The notes under the pieces are model-generated. The model was not told the origin of the DNA, ran no database searches, and saw only the letters and a list, made by a program, of their open reading frames with translations. This document shows, one piece after another, positions 33,254 to 38,432 of a stretch of DNA of 38,432 nt (the stretch's first letter is position 1; the number at the start of each line of letters is the position of its first letter). The stretch comes from Palsa-851 sp035534435 (GTDB lineage: Bacteria > Chloroflexota > Dormibacteria > Aeolococcales > Aeolococcaceae). Location of the stretch: the NCBI GenBank assembly GCA_035534435.1, contig DATLRX010000076.1, forward strand, positions 1 to 38,432, given 5' to 3'. The position numbers and the translations under genes were made by a program.

Positions 33254-34408
33254 GTGCTGACGCCTACTCGCGAAGACCGCTTTTCATTTGGGCTTTGGAC
33301 CGTGGGCTGGCAGGGAGTCGACGTCTTCGGCAGCGCCGTGCGCGAGCCCCTCGACTCCGTTGTCGCCGTGGAAAAACTCGCCGCGCTCGGCGCGTACGGC
33401 ATCAGCTTTCACGACAACGACGTCTTCCCGTTTGCGGCGACGCCCGCGGAGAAGGGTCAGGCAATCGGCCGTTTGCGCAGCGCCGTGGACAGCGCGGGAC
33501 TGGTGATTCCCATGATCACCACGAATCTGTTCTCACACCCGGTGTTCCGCGATGGTGGCTTTACCGCGAATGACCGCGATGTCCGCCGTTTCGCGATTCG
33601 CAAGGTTGCGGACAACCTCGACCTCGCGGCAGAGCTCGGCGCCGGCGTGGTCGTTTTCTGGGGTGGGCGTGAGGGTGCGGAGTCCGGCGCGTCCAAGGAC
33701 ATTCGCACCGCGCTCGACCGCTACAAGGAAGCGTTCGATATCCTCACGAGCTACGTCATCGAGCAGCACTACGACATGCGCTTCGCCATCGAGCCAAAGC
33801 CGAACGAGCCGCGCGGCGACATCCTGCTCCCGTCCATCGGACACGCGCTCGCCTTCATCAACGAGCTCGAGCACTCGGAGATGGTCGGGCTCAACCCGGA
33901 GGTCGGTCACGAGGAGATGGCGAGCCTGAATTTCGCGCACGGGCTGGCGCAAGCGCTGTGGCACGGCAAGCTCTTCCATGTCGACCTCAACGGCCAGCAT
34001 GGTCCGCGCTACGACCAGGACCTGCGATTCGGCGCGGGCAATGCCCGCGGCGCATTCTGGACTGTCGACATCCTCGAGTCCGGTGCGTATGACGGCCCTC
34101 GCCACTTCGACTTCAAGCCGCCGCGCACTGAGGACATGGACGGTGTGTGGGAGAGCGCGGCCGCGTGCATGCGCAACTACCTGCTGCTGCGGGACCGGAC
34201 GAGGGCTTTCCGCGCGGATCCGGAAGTCCAGGCCGCGCGGGTCGCCGCGCGTCTCGACCAGCTCGCGCAGCCCACGCTCGGACCCGGCGAAACGCTGAGC
34301 GACTTGCGTGCAGAGGAATTCGACGTCGCAGCGGCAGGGACGCGGGGCATGGCGTTCGAGAAGCTCGATCAGCTCGCGCTCGACTACCTGTACGGCATCC
34401 GCTCCTAG
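33254..34408 (+). CDS. xylA: Xylose isomerase XylA
   Basis: Isomerises D-xylose to D-xylulose (also glucose to fructose in class I enzymes). GTG 33254 is fixed by AAGGAG 5 nt upstream; a longer frame (ATG near 33215) would override this SD. The 384-residue length is that of class I (Streptomyces-type) enzymes. Active-site motifs: SFHDNDVFPF (H53, D56), AIEPKPNEP (E180, K182, metal and hydride-shift residues, almost identical numbering to Streptomyces XylA), GLNPEVGHE, and FHVDLNGQ with the metal-binding Asp residues. First gene of xylA-xylB, downstream of TATAAT and a dyad. Confidence 0.95.
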   Translation: MLTPTREDRFSFGLWTVGWQGVDVFGSAVREPLDSVVAVEKLAALGAYGISFHDNDVFPFAATPAEKGQAIGRLRSAVDSAGLVIPMITTNLFSHPVFRDGGFTANDRDVRRFAIRKVADNLDLAAELGAGVVVFWGGREGAESGASKDIRTALDRYKEAFDILTSYVIEQHYDMRFAIEPKPNEPRGDILLPSIGHALAFINELEHSEMVGLNPEVGHEEMASLNFAHGLAQALWHGKLFHVDLNGQHGPRYDQDLRFGAGNARGAFWTVDILESGAYDGPRHFDFKPPRTEDMDGVWESAAACMRNYLLLRDRTRAFRADPEVQAARVAARLDQLAQPTLGPGETLSDLRAEEFDVAAAGTRGMAFEKLDQLALDYLYGIRS

Positions 34409-34449
34409 CGCCGTGTCGTGCCCGCGGTGCGAGCGGCGCCGGTGAGTCG

Positions 34450-35889
34450 ATGACGTCGGCCGCGATCGTCGGCATCGACATCGGCACCAGCGGCGCCAAG
34501 GGTCTCGCCGTGGACCCCGAGACCGGGAACGTGCTTGCGAGCGCCGAGCGCAGCTACCCAGTGAGCTCGCCGCACGTCGGGTGGATGGAGCAGCGCCCCG
34601 ACGACTGGTTGGTGGCCGCCGGCGATGTGCTGGCGAGCCTCAAGACCGCCGTCAGAGAGATCCTCGGGATCGGTTTCTCGGGGCAGATGCACGGACTGGT
34701 CTGCCTCGATGGGGCCGGTGCCGTCATCCGGCCGGCGATCCTCTGGAACGATCAGCGGTCTGCCCCGCAATGCGCGGCAATGGAGTCAGGACCGGGGCTC
34801 GCGCGCTTGCTCCGCCTGACCGGCAACAGGGCACTCCCCGGATTCACCGCTCCGAAGGTGCTCTGGATGCGCGAGAACGAGCCTGAGGCGTACTCGCGCA
34901 TCCGGCGGATCTGTCTCCCCAAGGACTTCGTCCGCGATCGCCTCGCCGGCGGACACCGCATGGACGTGGCGGATGCCTCGGGAACCCTCCTCCTCGACGT
35001 CGGGGCACGGCGTTGGAGTTCGGAGCTGCTGGACGAGCTGGAGATCCCGGCGTCATGGCTGCCCGAACTCGCTGAGAGCACCGATGCGGTGGGAACGCTC
35101 GACGGCGCCACGATCGCCGCCGGCTCCGGCGACCAGGCGGCCGCTGCGGTCGGCGCCGGCATCACGGGGCCGGGTCCGCTCTCCGTCGTGATCGGTACGT
35201 CTGGCGTGGTGCTCGCCGCCACGGACCGGTTCCTCGGCGACGCGCAGGGTCGCGTGCACGCGTTCTGCCATGCCGTTCCGGATCGCTGGCAGGTCATGGG
35301 CGTGATGCTCGCCGCCGCCGGGTCGCTCGCCTGGTTCCACGACACGCTGTTCCGCGCCATGCCCTATGAGCAGATGCTCGCCCAGGCGGACCCGGTCCCG
35401 CCCGGCTCCGACGGGCTCGTGTTCCTGCCGTACCTCGCCGGTGAGAGGACCCCGTACGTCGACCCCGACGCGCGCGGCGCGTTCTGCGGCCTCACCCTCG
35501 GGCACGGCCCTGGCGCGCTGACCCGCTCGGTCCTCGAGGGCGTCGCCTTCGGGCTCCGCGACTGCCTCGACACGGTCCGCGACGTCGGCGCCGCCGGCGC
35601 GCGAGGACGCGTCTCAGGGGGCGGATCGGAAAGCCGGCTCTGGTTGCAGATCGTCGCCAGCGTGCTGGAGCTGCCGCTCGAGATCATGGCGACGAACCAG
35701 GGTTCGGCGTTCGGAGCGGCGCTGCTCGGCGGCGTCGCCGGCGGCGTGTACCGCGATGTCGACGAGGCAGCAGCCGCGTGCGTCCGGGTGGTCGACGTCA
35801 TCGATCCCGTGACGGCCTGGATCGAGCCATACCGGGAGACGCGCCGGCGCTTTCGCGCGTATTACCCCGCGCTGCGCTCCGTCACGTAG
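34450..35889 (+). CDS. xylB: Xylulokinase XylB
   Basis: Phosphorylates D-xylulose to D-xylulose 5-phosphate for the pentose phosphate pathway. 479 residues of the FGGY kinase family from ATG 34450 (the frame upstream overlaps xylA and is not coding). N-terminal ATP-binding VGIDIGTSGAKGLAVD, sugar-binding GFSGQMHGLVCLD and ILWNDQRS, catalytic base in GSGDQAAAAVGAG (D228), adenosine-binding VSGGGSESRLWLQIVASVL near the C-terminus. It follows xylA by 41 bp on the same strand and converges on xylR. Confidence 0.93.
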   Translation: MTSAAIVGIDIGTSGAKGLAVDPETGNVLASAERSYPVSSPHVGWMEQRPDDWLVAAGDVLASLKTAVREILGIGFSGQMHGLVCLDGAGAVIRPAILWNDQRSAPQCAAMESGPGLARLLRLTGNRALPGFTAPKVLWMRENEPEAYSRIRRICLPKDFVRDRLAGGHRMDVADASGTLLLDVGARRWSSELLDELEIPASWLPELAESTDAVGTLDGATIAAGSGDQAAAAVGAGITGPGPLSVVIGTSGVVLAATDRFLGDAQGRVHAFCHAVPDRWQVMGVMLAAAGSLAWFHDTLFRAMPYEQMLAQADPVPPGSDGLVFLPYLAGERTPYVDPDARGAFCGLTLGHGPGALTRSVLEGVAFGLRDCLDTVRDVGAAGARGRVSGGGSESRLWLQIVASVLELPLEIMATNQGSAFGAALLGGVAGGVYRDVDEAAAACVRVVDVIDPVTAWIEPYRETRRRFRAYYPALRSVT

Positions 35890-35895
35890 ACGCGG

Positions 35896-35912
35896 GATCC
35901 GCTACGCGGATC
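35896..35912. terminator. Hairpin between converging xylB and xylR
   Basis: GATCCGC-TAC-GCGGATC (7-bp arms, 3-nt loop) lies 6 bp after the xylB stop and includes the xylR stop (35902-35904). No T-run, so it may be a weak bidirectional terminator. Confidence 0.4.
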
Positions 35913-37107
35913 GCCGCTCGGGGGTGCGCGCTGGGACCAGAGTCGGCTCGTCGAGCACTCGGGCGAGGGCCAGCTCGGCCGCGCCGAGCAACGGACCGTC
36001 CGCACCGAGGTGTGCGGCTCGGATATCGACGACATCGAGCGCCGGCGCCATGACCCGGCCGCGCAATTCCGCCTGCACGATCTGCTCGACGAGCGGCCAC
36101 ATGTCACCGAGCAGGCCGCCGACGACAACCCGCTGTGGGTTGAACGCGTTCACGAGCCCCGCAAGGCCGGAGCCGAGCCAGCGGCCCACATCCTCGACGG
36201 CGCCGAGCGCCACCGGGTCACCCCAGGCGGCCTCACGAAGCAGGCGGGTCACGAGCTCCGGCCGGTAGGTCTTCTCCATCCGGCCGGCGCGTCGCAACAA
36301 CGCCGGGCCGCCGATCTCGGTCTCCCAGCACCCGATCGCGCCACAACGGCAGCGGACGCCCACCGGGTTGACCTGGACGTGGCCGACCTCGCCGGCACAG
36401 CCGGCCGCCCCGACCAGGGGCCGGCCGTCGATGATGAGCCCGGCGCCGACGCCGACCTCGCTCGAAACGTAGATGAGATGGTCGACCCCGACCCCCGCCC
36501 CCCACGTGTGCTCGGCCAGCGCGCCGAGATCAGCTTCGTTGGCGATGACCACCGGCAGGCTGTATCCCAGCTGCTCGGCGATGCGATGGCCGAGCGGCAC
36601 GTCACGCCACCCGAGGTTCGGGGCGAAGTGCACGAGACCGTCGGCCCGGCTGACAACGCCCGCGACCGCGACGCCGAGTCCCGCAACCCAGCATCCCGAT
36701 GGGATCGCAGCCTTCGCGGCCGCGATGAGTGCGCCGACGTCCTCGACCGTCTGGTCGGCGGCGAGGCGGCGGGGTTGATGCGGGACGCGGACGAGATGCA
36801 GGATGCGACCGCCGAGGCCCACCACAGCGGCTGACAGCGAGTTGACCGCGATCTCCGCGGTGATGACGGCGGCACCCTCGGGATTCGGACGCGCCACCAG
36901 TGACGGTCGCCCAGGCGCGCCGAGACGGGCCGGATCGCCCTCCTCCACGAGGCCCCGGGCGCGCAGGTCGGCGACCAGCTCACCGATCGTGCTGCGGGTC
37001 ATGCCCAGCGCCGCGCCGATCTCGGATCGCGAGAGCGCCCCCGATTGGTGCAGGAGCCGGAGCAGGAGGCTGAGGTTGTGACGGCGGACGGATTCGGGCG
37101 AGGCCAT
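35902..37107 (-). CDS. xylR: ROK-family regulator of the xylose genes
   Basis: A 401-residue repressor with an N-terminal winged helix (about 12-55, LSLLLRLLHQSGALSRSEIGAALGMTRSTIGELVADL). The ROK sugar-binding domain contains GYSLPVVIANEADLGAL, GVGAGLIIDG, GEVGH (H243) and the zinc motif CRCGAIGCWE (C253, C255, C260). ROK/XylR proteins bind xylose or glucose and repress xyl genes. I prefer ATG 37107 to GTG 37116, though neither has a strong SD. It is 55 bp downstream of xylH on the same strand, so it is probably expressed with the transporter. The likely target is the xylA leader dyad. Confidence 0.85.
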   Translation of the reverse strand: MASPESVRRHNLSLLLRLLHQSGALSRSEIGAALGMTRSTIGELVADLRARGLVEEGDPARLGAPGRPSLVARPNPEGAAVITAEIAVNSLSAAVVGLGGRILHLVRVPHQPRRLAADQTVEDVGALIAAAKAAIPSGCWVAGLGVAVAGVVSRADGLVHFAPNLGWRDVPLGHRIAEQLGYSLPVVIANEADLGALAEHTWGAGVGVDHLIYVSSEVGVGAGLIIDGRPLVGAAGCAGEVGHVQVNPVGVRCRCGAIGCWETEIGGPALLRRAGRMEKTYRPELVTRLLREAAWGDPVALGAVEDVGRWLGSGLAGLVNAFNPQRVVVGGLLGDMWPLVEQIVQAELRGRVMAPALDVVDIRAAHLGADGPLLGAAELALARVLDEPTLVPARTPERRSA

Positions 37108-37162
37108 GGAACTCACGCGTCGATGCCGCCGATCTGCCAGGTCGATGGAGCGTTCGTCGGAG

Positions 37163-38432
37163 TCAGGCCCGGGTCTGGCCGCCCCGGCGAGACAGGACGT
37201 CGATCGTCCCGGCTGCCAGCAGCACCAGCGCCACGACCACAGCGATCCATTCGGATGTGACTCCGATCAGGAACAGCCCGTTGTAGATGCCGCCGATGAC
37301 GAGGCCGCCGAGCACACCGTGGATCGTCTTCCCCCGGCCGCCGAAGAGGCTCGTGCCACCGATGACGGCGGCGGCGACCGCCAGCAGCACATAGCTGTTG
37401 GCCTCCTTGATCACGTTGGTGGTGATCGAGACCTGCCACGACGCGAAGAGCACCCCGGCGATCCCGGCGGTGAGCGCCCCGAGGACGAAGCACCACGTCC
37501 GGATGCCGGGCAGGCTGATGCCGGCCCGGCGCGCCGCCTCGGGGTTGCCGCCGATCGCATACACATATCGGCCGAATCGGGTCCGTTGGAGCAGGGCGGT
37601 CCAGCCGAAGAGCACGACGAGCACGATCGGGATGATGAACGGCAGTCCGTCGATGACCCCGAAATGGGCGCGGTTGACGTTGCAGACGGCCACGACGACA
37701 ACGCCGGCCGCGGCGGCGACGATGATCTTGAGCAGGGTCAGGCTCGCGGGCGGCGCAACGAGACCGGAGCGGCGGCGCCGGCGGTCTCGGTACCACTCCC
37801 AGCCGGCCGCCGCGACCCCGACGACGATGAGCAGGATCCAGCTGACCAGCGGACTGAACTGCCCCCAGTAGAGGTGGTAGACGAAGACCTCGTCGTTGAA
37901 GTGGGGGTTGCCGATACCGACGAGGCTGCCGCCGAGGACGATGATGCACACCCCTTCGAGGATCAACAACCCGCCGAGGGTGACGATGAACGACGGCATC
38001 TTGAGGCGGGCGACCAGTGTGCCCTGGATCAGTCCGACAGCCGAGCAGATGAGCAGCGAGACGATGATCGCCAGCCACCACGGCCAGCCGAGGCCGGCCG
38101 GCTGGATTTCCTCGGCGACGAGCACTGCCCCCAACCCCATCACGAGGCCGACGGACAGATCGATCTCTCCGAGCAGCAGCGCGAAGATCTCCGCCATCGC
38201 CAGCAGCATGTAGATCGTGCTCTGTTCGATCAGGTTGACGAGGTTCTGCGGCGACAGGAACTTGCCGTTGGCGATCTGGAAGGCGATGGCGACGATGACG
38301 AGTCCGAGCAGGACGGGGAGGACGCCGCTGTCGCCACTGCGGATGCGCTGCAGCCAGGCGCGCAGGTACTGGCCCAGGGACTGGGCCATGATCTCCGGGG
38401 GCAGGTCGGCGACGGCGGCGTCCGAGGCCGCG
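37163..38432 (-). CDS. xylH: Xylose ABC transporter permease XylH (5' end beyond right edge)
   Basis: Permease of a sugar ABC importer of the RbsC/XylH type, with about ten hydrophobic helices. Signatures: LLLGEIDLSVGLVMGLGAVL, GTLVARLKMPSFIVTLGGLLI, RYVYAIGGNPEAARRAGI, and VIGGTSLFGGRGKTIHGVLGG. A charged cytosolic insert (WEWYRDRRRRRSGL) in the middle is usual in long XylH forms. ATG 38389 is possible, but the frame stays open to the edge (AASDAAVADLPPEI precedes it). Residues before it (EIMAQSLGQYLRAW) look like normal XylH N-terminal sequence, so the start is probably outside the window. xylG and xylF are expected just beyond. Confidence 0.88.
   Translation of the reverse strand, partial: AASDAAVADLPPEIMAQSLGQYLRAWLQRIRSGDSGVLPVLLGLVIVAIAFQIANGKFLSPQNLVNLIEQSTIYMLLAMAEIFALLLGEIDLSVGLVMGLGAVLVAEEIQPAGLGWPWWLAIIVSLLICSAVGLIQGTLVARLKMPSFIVTLGGLLILEGVCIIVLGGSLVGIGNPHFNDEVFVYHLYWGQFSPLVSWILLIVVGVAAAGWEWYRDRRRRRSGLVAPPASLTLLKIIVAAAAGVVVVAVCNVNRAHFGVIDGLPFIIPIVLVVLFGWTALLQRTRFGRYVYAIGGNPEAARRAGISLPGIRTWCFVLGALTAGIAGVLFASWQVSITTNVIKEANSYVLLAVAAAVIGGTSLFGGRGKTIHGVLGGLVIGGIYNGLFLIGVTSEWIAVVVALVLLAAGTIDVLSRRGGQTRA

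Overview
This is a G+C-rich bacterial chromosome segment, with G/C at most third codon positions. The gene set (a MutY with an actinobacterial-type C-terminus, a DUF4032 protein beside lon, a DrrAB-type exporter under PadR/DUF1048, class I xylose isomerase with a ROK regulator, MalQ/GlgX) suggests Actinobacteriota or a high-G+C Chloroflexota lineage such as Limnocylindria. That placement is inference: the window has no rRNA or other taxonomic marker. Several first genes of transcripts have a TAnnnT -10 box only 7-9 nt before the start codon and no Shine-Dalgarno (SD) sequence, as in leaderless mRNAs of such phyla.

Region 1 (1-about 6.1 kb, all minus strand) is the early/replication arm of a prophage or related integrated element, transcribed leftwards. 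In transcription order it has an XRE regulator with twin operators, an excisionase-type helix-turn-helix protein, small unknown proteins (one ending in an SSB-like acidic tip), a RepA-type AAA ATPase, a regulatory or origin-like stretch with nine GGGGACA/TGTCCCC heptamers, a PD-(D/E)XK resolvase, more small proteins, an intrinsic terminator, and an HGG-motif protein of the kind found near phage terminases, cut by the left edge. Nearly all these genes have SDs and many overlap by 4 bp. No integrase, terminase or structural gene is visible.

Region 2 (6.2-9.1 kb) has mutY, a methionyl-tRNA-formyltransferase-like enzyme, a receiver-only response regulator and a degenerate GGDEF-like protein. Region 3 (9.15-20 kb) is a carbohydrate region: malQ and glgX (divergent, glycogen/maltodextrin), a DUF2252 kinase-like protein divergent from a CPA2 antiporter, a lone OppB-type permease, a GT4-GH130 fusion protein and a translationally coupled (alpha/alpha)-toroid-like protein.

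Region 4 (20-29.9 kb) has an HspR-like MerR regulator with a tiny charged protein, a receiver/GAF-histidine-kinase pair, an Nramp-like transporter with altered metal-site motifs, YceI, DoxX-like and polyprenol-type membrane proteins, DUF4032 and lon. Region 5 (29.9-32.3 kb) is a padR-DUF1048-drrA-drrB-like operon. Region 6 (32.8-38.4 kb) is a xylose locus: xylA-xylB on plus, converging on a minus-strand xylH-xylR unit. Together these make xylulose 5-phosphate from imported xylose under a ROK repressor; xylH runs to the right edge.

The best leads are the GT4-GH130 fusion with its coupled partner, the heptamer cluster and SSB-tip protein of the phage module, the unusual Nramp motifs, and the operator-like dyads at the XRE gene, padR and xylA.
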